Shown in pieces: positions 31,722-40,517 of a stretch of 64,000 bases of DNA (positions are counted from its first letter, which is position 1; every line of letters begins with the position of its first letter). Origin of the DNA: Taklimakanibacter sp049323275 (GTDB lineage: Bacteria; Pseudomonadota; Alphaproteobacteria; Rhizobiales; Aestuariivirgaceae); assembly GCA_049323275.1 (NCBI GenBank), contig JBMOOM010000015.1, positions 1 to 64,000 of the forward strand. The letters are read 5' to 3'. A model generated the notes under the pieces. The model worked only from the letters and a program-made list of their open reading frames with translations. It ran no database searches and was not told the origin of the DNA. Made by a program: the position numbers and the translations under genes.

Positions 31722-33232
31722 TCACGTTTGCGGCGCCTCCTGCATGACCCCCGCGGCCGGAGGCTCGGGTTCCGTTTCATGTTTCGGTCCGACGAGAAAA
31801 AGCCCGGCGGCAGTCAACCCGAGCGCCGCCCAGATCCAGCCATTGAGGCTCTCGCCCAGAAGCACAACGCTCCAGCCGATGCCGGCCATGGTGGTGAAAT
31901 AGGCGGCCTGGCCGGCGAAGACTGAGCCGAGACTGGTGATGAGATGGAGAAACAGGACATTGGCGGAGAGCGACGCCGCAGCGAGCAGGATGATGGTCAG
32001 CTCCATAGCGCCCGGCGCGGCGGTCGGATAGATCATCTGGCCGGTCGAGAGCGCGACCGGCAGGAGGTGACGGCGGCGACGAGTTGCATGATGCCGACCG
32101 TCGTGATGGTTGCGATACCCTCCGGCCGCCGCGCCGCCAGCATGATGCCTTCGGCCGCATAGCAGGCCGGTATCGAGAGGGCGACGAGCGTCCACAACAA
32201 GGCGCTGGAGCTCGCCCCGGTGAACTTGTCATAGAGAATGACGAGCACACCGAGAAGGCCCAGGAGCAGGCCGGCAAAGCGCGAGAGGCTTGGCTGCTCG
32301 ATCCGCATGAAAGCGGCGAAGGCGAAGGCGAGGAAACCTTCGAGGACGACGATGATGGAAATGATGCTGGCCTCGATCTTACCCGCGACAAAGAACAGGA
32401 GGGATTCGCTGATGACGGCGCCCAGGAGTGCATAGGCTATGAAATAGCGCCAAGGTATCTCGTGTGGCCTCGGCATGGTTCCCTTGGCCACCGACCAGCC
32501 TATGCAGCAAAGGCCGCTCAGCAGGCTGACCCAGAAAGCCATGCCAAAAGGATGCGCATCGAGCCCGGAGGCCATGCGCGACAGCGGTGCGACCAGGCCC
32601 CAGATGAGGCCGAGCAGGATCAGTCCGAAGCCGCCGCGCAAGGTCTTGACGGACTGGCGGAGACGACGTTCGCGCTCATAGACCTTCTGCGCAGCGTCGG
32701 AGAAGACGCGGGCGAGATCGCCCAGCGCATCACGCCTTTCGGAAATTTCCCCGAGTCCGAGCCTGGCGGGATTGTAGTTACCGACTTTCAGGATCTGTGC
32801 CGCGCGCGCCAGCTTCTGGACCTGCTTCAGGTAGTCCACCTCCGCGTCACGCACATACTTCTTCTGGAGAAGCGTGTTGACGCGCGCCCGGAAGATCACC
32901 GGATCGAAGTTCTTGGGCAGGAAGTCTTCGGCTCCGAGCTCGATGGCCTTGACCGCGCTCTCCGTATCGTCGAGCGAGGAGATCACGATGACCGGAATGT
33001 CCTTGAGCGCCGGCTCTCCCTTCATCGCCTCAAGCACCTCGAAGCCATCCATCTCGGGCATGACGATGTCGAGGAGCACGGCATCCACAGGGTGGCTCCG
33101 CATATGGTCGAGCGCCTCGGGTCCGCTTGCCACCGAATGGCACTGATGTCCGAGAGCGGTTGCCGCGCCGGCGAGCTTGAGCCGCAAGGTCCGCGTATCG
33201 TCGACGACCAGTATCCGTCCCTCTCTGCTCAT
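31722..33232 (-). pseudogene. receiver domain-EamA/DMT transporter fusion, interrupted by a one-base frameshift
   Basis: The first frame (33232 to 32033, 399 codons) has a response-regulator receiver domain: D11/D12 in ILVVDD, phosphoacceptor D55 in VLLDIVMPEMDG, and K107 in FLPKNF. A helical linker (130-200) then leads into EamA/DMT membrane helices. Near 32070 the frame is lost at SCRSRSRPAR; the other frame continues LLPVALSTGQMIYPTAAPGAMELTIILLAAASLSANVLFLHL and ends at 31722. Adding one C to CACC there would give an intact protein of about 503 residues with about ten helices. ATG overlaps the Hpt stop (ATGA). It could be a recent pseudogene, a sequencing error or, less likely, programmed. 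Confidence 0.78.
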
Positions 33233-33597
33233 GTGGCTTCCCCGTTCAATTCCCTGCCGATATAGGCGGCGAGCTCTTCCTTGAGCGCGATGCAGCCCCG
33301 GGCGATCATCTGCGAACTCTCCAATGCATCGACCAGCGCACCTTGCTTGCTGCCAAACTCGATGGCGGCGCAGAGCTCCGCGAGCTGCGCATCACCGAAT
33401 TCCCGGGCGCTGGACTTGATCGTATGGGCGGCGCGGCCCAGCAGGTCGAGCCGTCCGTCCCTGGCGGCGGCGAGGGCTGCTTCCGCCAGGGGCTCCGCCT
33501 CGTCGATGAAGCTCTGCAGGATCTCCGCCAGGACAGTCTCGTCGCCACCGATGAGGTCTTTCATGTGCTGGAGCGCCTGAGGCGAAATGCTCATCAT
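33229..33597 (-). CDS. Hpt (histidine phosphotransfer) domain protein
   Basis: A 122-residue single-domain protein with GRAAHTIKSSAREFGDAQLAELCAAIE, the HxxKSS phosphotransfer motif (His58), in a helical bundle. It would pass phosphate between the hybrid kinase and the receiver domain downstream. ATG 33597 overlaps the stop of the kinase gene (ATGA) and has GGGAGA before it; its own stop overlaps the receiver-transporter ATG by four bases. The three genes are therefore translationally coupled. Confidence 0.9.
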   Translation of the reverse strand: MMSISPQALQHMKDLIGGDETVLAEILQSFIDEAEPLAEAALAAARDGRLDLLGRAAHTIKSSAREFGDAQLAELCAAIEFGSKQGALVDALESSQMIARGCIALKEELAAYIGRELNGEAT

Positions 33598-36500
33598 ATT
33601 CTCCCATTTCCCCGCCGTGCGACGCGCGCCCGCCAACTTGTCCGCAGAGCGCCGACGAGCTCTGAGAGTTCGATGGGCTTGCTCACATAATCGTCCATGC
33701 CCGCTTTCAGATAGGTCTCCCGGTCACCCGCTATGGCATTCGCTGTGAGGGCTATGAAATAGGGCTGCGCCACCTCCGAGCGGAGACTGCGGATGATCTT
33801 CATCGCCTCGATGCCGTCCATTTCCGGCATCTCGATATCCATGAGAATGGTGTCGAAGGAGGCGGCGGCGGTCATGTCGACGGCCTCCCGGCCGCTCACC
33901 GCCAGTTGCGGCGCGTAACCCAGCTTCCGAAGCAGCGCCGAACAGAATTTGCGGTTTGTCGGATGGTCGTCGACCACGAGAATATTGAGAGGGCATTCGC
34001 CCGCGAGGCTGCCGTCGAGTTCGACCGCCGGCTTGACGGCAGCCGGCGCCGCCACCTTGGGAACGGCGAGGATCGCCGCCATGATCGATTGCAGCAATGC
34101 CGACGGTTTGATCGGCTTGCTCAGGATATCGGCGAAGAGGTTGGGGCCCGCCATCTGCACGATCTGGGCGCGGCTCATATGCAGCGAGCTGTAGAGGATG
34201 AGCGGCAATGACCGGCAATGGGGCAGTTCATGGATCCGCTTGGCCACATCGATCCCGGACAGATGCGGCATCTGCATGTCGAGAATGACCACGTCCGTCG
34301 GTTCGCCGCGGCCGAGGACGGACAAGGCTTCCTCACCGCCGGTCACCAGCGTGGGCACCATGCCGAACGACCTGGCATGGAGCTCGAGGACCCGCCGATT
34401 GGTGGCGTTGTCATCGACGATCAGAACGCGCGTGCCTTTCACACTCTCGGTATCGAAGGAAACGGTGCCTCCAACCGCCCATTCCACCTTGATCGTGAAT
34501 TCGAACACGGCGCCGCGGCCGACTTCGGAGCTTACCGAGATTTCGCCGCCCAGCATCTCGACAAGCCGCCTGGAAATTGCGAGCCCGAGGCCGGTTCCGC
34601 CATAGCGGCGCGAGGTCGAGCTATCGACCTGGCTGAACGACCGGAACAGCGTCCCGAGACGATCCGCGGGAATTCCGATTCCGGTGTCGGCGACGCTGAA
34701 GCGCACGACGTCGCTGCGGGCGCCGTCACACATCACTTTCAGGAACACCTCACCTCGTTCCGTGAACTTCACGGCATTGTTGAGGAGGTTGAGCAGGACC
34801 TGACGCAACCGGGTCGGGTCCGACACAACGTGACGTGGCAGTTCCGGGTCGATCCAGTAGATGAGCTCGAGATTTTTCTCCGCGGCACGCGACGAGACGA
34901 GATCGAGCGATTCTTCCACGCATTGATCGAGATGGAACGGGATCGCCTCGATATCGAGCCGACCGGCCTCGATCTTGGAAAAATCGAGAATGTCGTTGAT
35001 GATCGAAAGGAGGCCCGCGGCGCTACGCGCGATCGTATCGCAATATTCGGTTTGCTCGGCATCGAGCCTGGTGGCGGAAAGCAGATGCGTCATGCCGATG
35101 ATGCCGTTCATCGGCGTGCGGATTTCGTGGCTCATGGTCGCGAGGAAAGTGCTCTTCGTCGTATTCGCCGTTTCGGCGAACTCCTTCGCGGCGATGAGCG
35201 ATTTCTCGAGCTCGCGCAGCTTCTCCACGTCACTGGTGGTGATCTTCAGCAGGCGCTGCGTCTCGTCAAGCAGACGAGACCGTTCCAGCGCCACGCTTGC
35301 GGCATTGGCAATGGTGGTCAAAAGCGAGATGTCGGTCTCGACAAAGGCATTTTCACGGTCAAGATTCTGCAGCGAGATCACGCCGCGGCATTTTCCTTCG
35401 AAGATTAGCGGCACGAAGAGGCAGCATTTCGGGGCCTCGCCCTGGCGCACCGCGGGGTTTCCGAATTTCTTCCGAGCGGTTTCCATATCGCCTGCCAGCA
35501 GCAGAGGCTCGCCGGTTTCCATCACATGTTTTCGATAGCCGACCAAAGGCATTGGATCGTCCGGATAGCGGATGCCGCGCTCGATCGTGTAGGGGAAATG
35601 CAGAACTTGTTCCTGCTCGTCGAACAGCCCAATGTCCAGCACGTGAGTGTCGAAGACCTCATGGATCTTTTCACCGATGACGACGTATACTTCCTCGGCT
35701 TTCAAGCCGGAGGCGAGGGCCTCCTGGAGCCCATTGACATAGGCAAGCTCTGCATTCCGCGCCTTTGTTTCCTGCACCATTTCCTGCATCTCGTCGAAAA
35801 AGCGGGCATTCTCGAGAGCTGCGCCAATTCCCGTGCTCAGTATCTGCAAAAGGCGCTGATGATGCTCGTTGAAAGCATTCTGCTGGTAGGACTGCACGCT
35901 GATGACGCCTACCGTCTTCTCGCCCGCAATCAACGGCACGCCCAGATAGGCTTCGGTCTTGTCGTCTTCCGTGAACACAAGCCAGCCAAGTCGGGCCTGC
36001 TCCGCCTGCGAACCCAGGAGCAATGGCTGGCGCGACCGAATTATCTTTGTCGTAAGTCCCTCGCCGAACGAAAATGAAGGTTGCTGCTGGTAGCCCCGAT
36101 AATAGGAATAAGGGACGCTGATCGTCTGGGACTTCTCGTCATAGAGAAGGATTTCAGTGATCTCGGTCTTGAAAATCTCGCGCACCTTGTCGCCGACGAT
36201 GCGCGTCAGCGATTGCGCGCTCAGCGACGTGGCCATGGCCTCGCCGAGGCTGACAAGTATGCCGAGCTCGTGGGCGCGCTTGTCCTTGGCTTTCATCAAC
36301 TGGTCTGACTCGGCCAGCGCCTGCCTCAGGCGCTTTTCCTGGTCCCGCATCGCGATCTCGGCGTTCTTCAATGCGGAAATGTCCTTCACGCCTGCAAAGA
36401 CGCGAGTCCAGTCCTTCGCATACGCGCTGGTCAGCCGGAAGGTCTCGACGAGGTGGATCACTTTTCCCGATGGGGTGACATCGACATTCTCGATCTCGGC

Positions 36501-36881
36501 GTAGGACTCACCTGACATGAAACGCTGGATGCACAGCGGATACATGTGGAAGCTCGCCTGGGGAGCCGATTTGAAATAGTCGACGAGTTCGCGCATGGAG
36601 GACAGCCCATAGGTTCTGACCGCCACTTCGTTGATGTGAACCCACTCGACAAGCTGGGGAATCCTTGCCACTTCCTCGGGATGAGCGGCGAAATAAGCGA
36701 CGATGTCGGTTACGCCGTCGGCTGTCAGCTTGTCGACATGGCGCTTAAGCTTCGACCAATCCTCGGCAAATAGAGGGTGCGGACTTACCTCGAACAGCTC
36801 GCGAAAGCATCGCTCCCTGTCCTGCAGTTCAAGGAGTTGCTGTCCAACGGGATCAGGAGTGGTCGTGCCGTCAGGCCGCAT
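33594..36881 (-). CDS. soluble hybrid histidine kinase with GAF domains and two receivers
   Basis: A 1095-residue kinase with no membrane helix. Order: a PAS-like N-terminal region (about 15-175; CFRELFEVSPHPLFAEDWSKLK), two GAF domains (about 205-365 and 385-545), HisKA with SHEIRTPMNGIIG (His585), HATPase with NLLNNAVKFTERG, DTGIGIP and GGTGLGL, then receivers with phosphoacceptors D868 (VILDMQMP) and D1015 (ILMDIEMP). GAF domains suggest a cytoplasmic small-molecule or redox signal, unknown. Downstream coupled genes supply an Hpt protein and a receiver output. Divergent from the BTAD regulator gene across a 297-base region. Confidence 0.93.
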   Translation of the reverse strand: MRPDGTTTPDPVGQQLLELQDRERCFRELFEVSPHPLFAEDWSKLKRHVDKLTADGVTDIVAYFAAHPEEVARIPQLVEWVHINEVAVRTYGLSSMRELVDYFKSAPQASFHMYPLCIQRFMSGESYAEIENVDVTPSGKVIHLVETFRLTSAYAKDWTRVFAGVKDISALKNAEIAMRDQEKRLRQALAESDQLMKAKDKRAHELGILVSLGEAMATSLSAQSLTRIVGDKVREIFKTEITEILLYDEKSQTISVPYSYYRGYQQQPSFSFGEGLTTKIIRSRQPLLLGSQAEQARLGWLVFTEDDKTEAYLGVPLIAGEKTVGVISVQSYQQNAFNEHHQRLLQILSTGIGAALENARFFDEMQEMVQETKARNAELAYVNGLQEALASGLKAEEVYVVIGEKIHEVFDTHVLDIGLFDEQEQVLHFPYTIERGIRYPDDPMPLVGYRKHVMETGEPLLLAGDMETARKKFGNPAVRQGEAPKCCLFVPLIFEGKCRGVISLQNLDRENAFVETDISLLTTIANAASVALERSRLLDETQRLLKITTSDVEKLRELEKSLIAAKEFAETANTTKSTFLATMSHEIRTPMNGIIGMTHLLSATRLDAEQTEYCDTIARSAAGLLSIINDILDFSKIEAGRLDIEAIPFHLDQCVEESLDLVSSRAAEKNLELIYWIDPELPRHVVSDPTRLRQVLLNLLNNAVKFTERGEVFLKVMCDGARSDVVRFSVADTGIGIPADRLGTLFRSFSQVDSSTSRRYGGTGLGLAISRRLVEMLGGEISVSSEVGRGAVFEFTIKVEWAVGGTVSFDTESVKGTRVLIVDDNATNRRVLELHARSFGMVPTLVTGGEEALSVLGRGEPTDVVILDMQMPHLSGIDVAKRIHELPHCRSLPLILYSSLHMSRAQIVQMAGPNLFADILSKPIKPSALLQSIMAAILAVPKVAAPAAVKPAVELDGSLAGECPLNILVVDDHPTNRKFCSALLRKLGYAPQLAVSGREAVDMTAAASFDTILMDIEMPEMDGIEAMKIIRSLRSEVAQPYFIALTANAIAGDRETYLKAGMDDYVSKPIELSELVGALRTSWRARVARRGNGRI

Positions 36882-37127
36882 CAGCTCTCACCCTTCTTTT
36901 TGTTTCGAGCAGCGCCAGATCCGCAGAATCCGGCACGTCTCCAGGCTCTGTTCCCATCGACTTCATTCGTCTCATCGGCCGGGAATTATCACGCCGGCGC
37001 AATCGAAAGTTGCGTTGGTGAGGGGCGTCATGCCTGTCGGCAGTCCAACCTTCCCCGATTCAGGAAGGATTCTAGGTGAGCCTGCGTCAGCTTAGCGCTT
37101 ACCAAACCGGCTTGGGTGGCTTGCCTA

Positions 37128-37157
37128 GCGTTAGTTTTGAATTAGAGTCGCGTTAGG
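37128..37157. promoter_or_regulatory. GCGTTAG direct repeats upstream of the BTAD regulator
   Basis: GCGTTAGT (37128-37135) and GCGTTAGG (37150-37157) are in direct orientation exactly 22 bases apart, 21 bases before the regulator ATG and 250 from the divergent kinase gene. The second is the exact complement of the octamer found upstream of the RTX gene. Winged-helix regulators with a BTAD domain bind short direct repeats at 11- or 22-base spacing, so autoregulation is plausible but untested. Confidence 0.5.
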
Positions 37158-37178
37158 GCGAGAAAATTCGGGTATTTA

Positions 37179-39170
37179 ATGCCGCGCGACACTTCCCAGG
37201 CAAGATTCAAGCTGCTTCTTTTTGGGGGATTTCGCATTCAGGATGCCGAGGGCCGACTGCTCGACCTGACGGGTCGAAAAGGCCCGGCGATCATCGCCTA
37301 TCTCGCCCGTTGCCCCGGGATGACCGCCGCGCGGGAGAAGTTGGCCGATCTCCTGTGGAGCGATAGCGACAGCGGGCATTCGCGAAACAGCCTGCGGCAA
37401 GCCTTGAGCGTGCTGCGCCAGGATCTGTCATCTTGCGGCGCTACCCTCCTGCACAGCAACAAGGACACCATCAGCCTCGGTGCAATCGACAGCGATGCGG
37501 ATATCCTGGAAATGTCGCCGTCGGCCCGTTCGGCAGGACAGCTCGAAGAGGCGATCGCCGTCTACACCGGGCCATTTCTGGATGGCTTCTTCCCGGGCAG
37601 CAGCACGTTTGAGGATTGGGCTGCCGCCGAGCGCGAAAAGCTTCTCGCTCTCGCCATCGGATCTCTCGAAAGGCTGGCGCGGCTGGTGGATGTGGAGAAG
37701 GGACTAGCCGTCGCCCGGCGTCTTCTCGCCCTGGATCCGACACGCGAGGCATCATACCGGTTGGAAATGGAGCTGCTGGCTTTGAGCGGCCAGCGCGACC
37801 GGGCCGTCCGCGCTTTCGAAGCCTGCCGCGCCATGCTGCAAAAGGAGTTCGGCGTCGATGTCAGTCTCGAGACAAGGAAGCTGTGGCAGTCCTTGCTGGT
37901 TGGCCCGGACCCTGAGCCTTTCTCATCTCCGACACGGAGGATGAGCAGCGCGGCCGATGCCGTCAGCTTGAAAAAGCCCGCCGTCGGTCTTCTTGGCCTG
38001 GTGAACCTGACCACCGAGCGCAGCGGGGATCATTTCGCCAAAGGCCTGATCCAGGACATCGCCACCGCTCTTTCGCAGCGGCGCGATTACACGATCGTTA
38101 CGGAGCTTCCGACATTCACGACCGAGACGGGAAGCCTGGATGTTCGCCGTATCGCCGCGACCTACGATGTGCAGTATCTGCTGAATGGCAGTGTGCAGCG
38201 TGCCGGCGACAATCTCCGGGTCAATGTCCAGCTCATCGACACGGCGAACGGGCACAATGTCTGGGCCGAGCGTTTCGATGGGCGCATGCAGGAGGGCCTT
38301 GATTTCCAGGACCGGATCGCGCAGGCCGTCACTATCGCTCTCGGCGTCGAACTGCGGCTGACCAACTGGAAAGTGCGCGACAAGAGCCCGCCCGGGAGCC
38401 CGGAGGTGCGGCGCCTGATGAATCAGGCGATCACCAAATACTATGAAATGACCAAGGCATCCATCCATTCCGCCATGGGCTTGGCGGAGCAGGCCCTGGC
38501 CATCGAGCCGGATAACCCCCGCGCTATGCGGACCGTGTCGGTCATCATATCCGTGGGACTGGGGTTCGGCACACTACCCAACAGGCCCGAACATATCGAC
38601 AGGGCCATTTTACTCGCGCAAGGCGCCGTCAGAGCCGTGCCGGATGATGAAATGGCGCGTTGCTTCCTGGCTTTTGCCCTATCGAGCGCAGGGCGCATCG
38701 AGGAGGCCGTTGTGGAATTGCGCCACGCGATCACCCTCAATCCCAATTACGCCAATGCCCATGGCGACCTCGCGGTTCTCTACGCTCTTCAGGGGCAGAC
38801 CGAAAAAGCGCTGCACGAGACAAACGAGTCCGTCAGGCTGGGCCCGCTCGGATCAACCGAGTTCTGGCGTCATCACAGCATTGTCGTCGCCAAATTCGGC
38901 AATGGCGACGATCACGAGGCCTTGGATGCCGCGCGCAAGGTGGTGCGCACAAGGCCGGAGTTCATTCCCGGCGCGCTCTACTGGGCAGCGGCCGCGATGG
39001 CCACGGGCAATGCCGAGGAGGCCTCGCGGGCCATTCATCACTGCCTTTCCCAGATACCGGACCTCACCCTTGCCAATGCATCGCCCGGATTCGTGCCGCG
39101 CTATGTCAGCGACAAGACCCATCACAAGTTCCTGACTTTGCTGTCGCGCGCCGGCCTTCCGAACGCGTAG
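37179..39170 (+). CDS. BTAD/winged-helix transcriptional regulator with TolB-like and TPR domains
   Basis: A 663-residue soluble protein. Residues about 10-95: a SARP/OmpR-like winged helix (FKLLLFGGFRIQDAEGRLLDLTGRKGPAIIAYLARCPG..REKLADLLW.D...RNSLRQALSVLRQDL). About 100-235: a bacterial transcriptional activation domain (BTAD). About 265-390: a region like the TolB/FlgO-related domain of CadC- and cyclase-type regulators (ATYDVQYLLNGSVQRAGDNLRVNVQLIDTANGHNVWAERFDG). About 420-645: tetratricopeptide repeats (ALAIEPDNPRAMR, ALRHAITLNPNYANAHGDLAVLYALQGQ). It probably activates local genes on an unknown cue. Divergent from the hybrid kinase gene. Confidence 0.88.
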   Translation: MPRDTSQARFKLLLFGGFRIQDAEGRLLDLTGRKGPAIIAYLARCPGMTAAREKLADLLWSDSDSGHSRNSLRQALSVLRQDLSSCGATLLHSNKDTISLGAIDSDADILEMSPSARSAGQLEEAIAVYTGPFLDGFFPGSSTFEDWAAAEREKLLALAIGSLERLARLVDVEKGLAVARRLLALDPTREASYRLEMELLALSGQRDRAVRAFEACRAMLQKEFGVDVSLETRKLWQSLLVGPDPEPFSSPTRRMSSAADAVSLKKPAVGLLGLVNLTTERSGDHFAKGLIQDIATALSQRRDYTIVTELPTFTTETGSLDVRRIAATYDVQYLLNGSVQRAGDNLRVNVQLIDTANGHNVWAERFDGRMQEGLDFQDRIAQAVTIALGVELRLTNWKVRDKSPPGSPEVRRLMNQAITKYYEMTKASIHSAMGLAEQALAIEPDNPRAMRTVSVIISVGLGFGTLPNRPEHIDRAILLAQGAVRAVPDDEMARCFLAFALSSAGRIEEAVVELRHAITLNPNYANAHGDLAVLYALQGQTEKALHETNESVRLGPLGSTEFWRHHSIVVAKFGNGDDHEALDAARKVVRTRPEFIPGALYWAAAAMATGNAEEASRAIHHCLSQIPDLTLANASPGFVPRYVSDKTHHKFLTLLSRAGLPNA

Positions 39171-39187
39171 ATCTGTCGGAATTCAGT

Positions 39188-39700
39188 TCAGGAGGCGCTG
39201 TCGCAGGCCTTGCCGATCTGGCGCTCGACCGCCTTGCGCACCTTGTCCTTGAAGTCGGTGTTCCTGGCGATCAGCTTGCCGATGTCGCCATGCGGCTCGA
39301 CCTTGAAATCGGTGACGGCACAGTCCTTGTTGGCGATCTCGACCATCACGTCGAAGCTTTCGTCGACGCTGATCTGCACTTCCTCGTCCTCATCCGTCTC
39401 GCAGGCGACATAGACGGTCGCCGCGAGCTTGCGGCTGGTGTCCGAGGTGCAATAGTCGAGCTTCTCGACCCGCACTTCCCGGGTCTGGTCGATCTTGATC
39501 TTGACCTTGAACAGCCCGGCATCGACCTTCTGCTTGAGGCCCTTGCACAGCTTGGCCTTCTCGATCAGAGGCTTGACGACCTCGGCGACGGTGGCGCTTT
39601 CGGGGCCGCCGCATTCGAATGGGCCGGCCGCCGAAGCCGGCAGCGTAGCCGCGAAGAGCCCAAATCCCATCAGACCGGCCGCGAACGCTGGATATTTCAT
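39188..39700 (-). CDS. secreted protein of unknown function, 170 aa
   Basis: Not recognised. The signal peptide is MKYPAFAAGLMGFGLFAATLPASAAG. The mature domain has several cysteines (FECGGP, LCKGL, YCTSD, ACETD, DCAVT, ACDSAS), suggesting disulphides, and alternating charged beta strands. The first codons and the upstream ribosome site are repeated as a degraded remnant at 25346-25377. It reads toward the BTAD regulator gene and ends 17 bases after it. Confidence 0.65.
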   Translation of the reverse strand: MKYPAFAAGLMGFGLFAATLPASAAGPFECGGPESATVAEVVKPLIEKAKLCKGLKQKVDAGLFKVKIKIDQTREVRVEKLDYCTSDTSRKLAATVYVACETDEDEEVQISVDESFDVMVEIANKDCAVTDFKVEPHGDIGKLIARNTDFKDKVRKAVERQIGKACDSAS

Positions 39701-39717
39701 GAGGCCATCCCTGTCAT
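39686..39717. repeat. 32-bp direct repeat, right copy
   Basis: Thirty of 32 bases match the left copy at 25346-25377 in the same orientation. This copy spans the start codon and upstream region of the secreted-protein gene. Together the two copies bracket 14.3 kb that includes the whole secretion and phosphorelay region. Confidence 0.6.
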
Positions 39718-39830
39718 ATTCGTAATCTTACCGCCAATTGCGGGGAAATTCAGACATTTGGTAATCGACGGTTTCGCGGCCTTCTAGCCCGCTGGCAGCG
39801 GCCGCCGAATCCACTATGCTGCGCCGCGTC

Positions 39831-40517
39831 ATGTCCATCTGGTCCCGCATAAGCCAGGCGATCACGGTCATCGGCGATTCGGTTTCGGCCTTCCTCGCGA
39901 AGATCACCGCGCCGCGCCCGAGCCCGGAAATGTCGATCGCCTTCACCATCGGCGTCATCGCGCTCGGCGCCAAGATGGCGAAGGCCGACGGCGTGGTGAC
40001 GGGCGATGAGATCGCCGCCTTCAAGCAGGTCTTCCGGGTGCCGGAGCGCGAGCTCTCGGGCGTCGCCAGGGTGTTCAACCTCGCCAAGCAGGATGTGGCG
40101 GGCTACGACGCCTATGCGCGGCAGCTGGCCCGGCTCTTCGGCAACCGCCCGCAAGTGCTGGAAGACGTGATCGACAGCCTGTTCCATATCGCCAAGGCGG
40201 ATGGAGCGGTGCATGAGCGCGAGCTCGCTTATCTCGAAAGCGTCGCCGAGCTCTTCGGTTTCGGCAAGCGCGACTTCGCCCGCATCAAGGCGCGCCACCT
40301 GGCTCCCGCCAAGGACGATCCCTATGTCATCCTAGGGATCGAGGCCTTCGCCAGCGACGAGGAGGTGCGCAAGCACTATCGCAAGCTGGTGCGCGACAAC
40401 CATCCCGACAAGCACATCGCGGCCGGCGTGCCGGCCGAGATGATCGCGGTGGCGACCGAGCGCCTGGCCCGCATCAACGCCGCCTACGAAATGATCGCCC
40501 GGGAGCGCGGGCTGTGA
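39831..40517 (+). CDS. TerB-like plus J-domain protein (DjlA-like)
   Basis: A 228-residue protein. Residues about 25-145 form a TerB/DjlA-type helical domain (IGVIALGAKMAKADGVVTGDEIAAFKQVF; HIAKADGAVHERELAYLESVAELFGF), and the C-terminal 70 residues are a J domain with the HPD motif (YRKLVRDNHPDKHIAAGVP), which would stimulate a DnaK-type chaperone. Unlike E. coli DjlA there is no clear membrane anchor. A second ATG at 39816 is possible. GTGA overlap with the amidase gene downstream. Confidence 0.88.
   Translation: MSIWSRISQAITVIGDSVSAFLAKITAPRPSPEMSIAFTIGVIALGAKMAKADGVVTGDEIAAFKQVFRVPERELSGVARVFNLAKQDVAGYDAYARQLARLFGNRPQVLEDVIDSLFHIAKADGAVHERELAYLESVAELFGFGKRDFARIKARHLAPAKDDPYVILGIEAFASDEEVRKHYRKLVRDNHPDKHIAAGVPAEMIAVATERLARINAAYEMIARERGL

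Noticed and set aside
32050..32085. Programmed ribosomal frameshifting in the receiver-transporter gene
   Set aside because: No slippery heptamer, homopolymer run or downstream structure is apparent; mutation or sequencing error is simpler.
25378..39685. Integrative element with integrase between the direct repeats
   Set aside because: No integrase, transposase or tRNA gene is present, so I describe only repeats that bracket the region.
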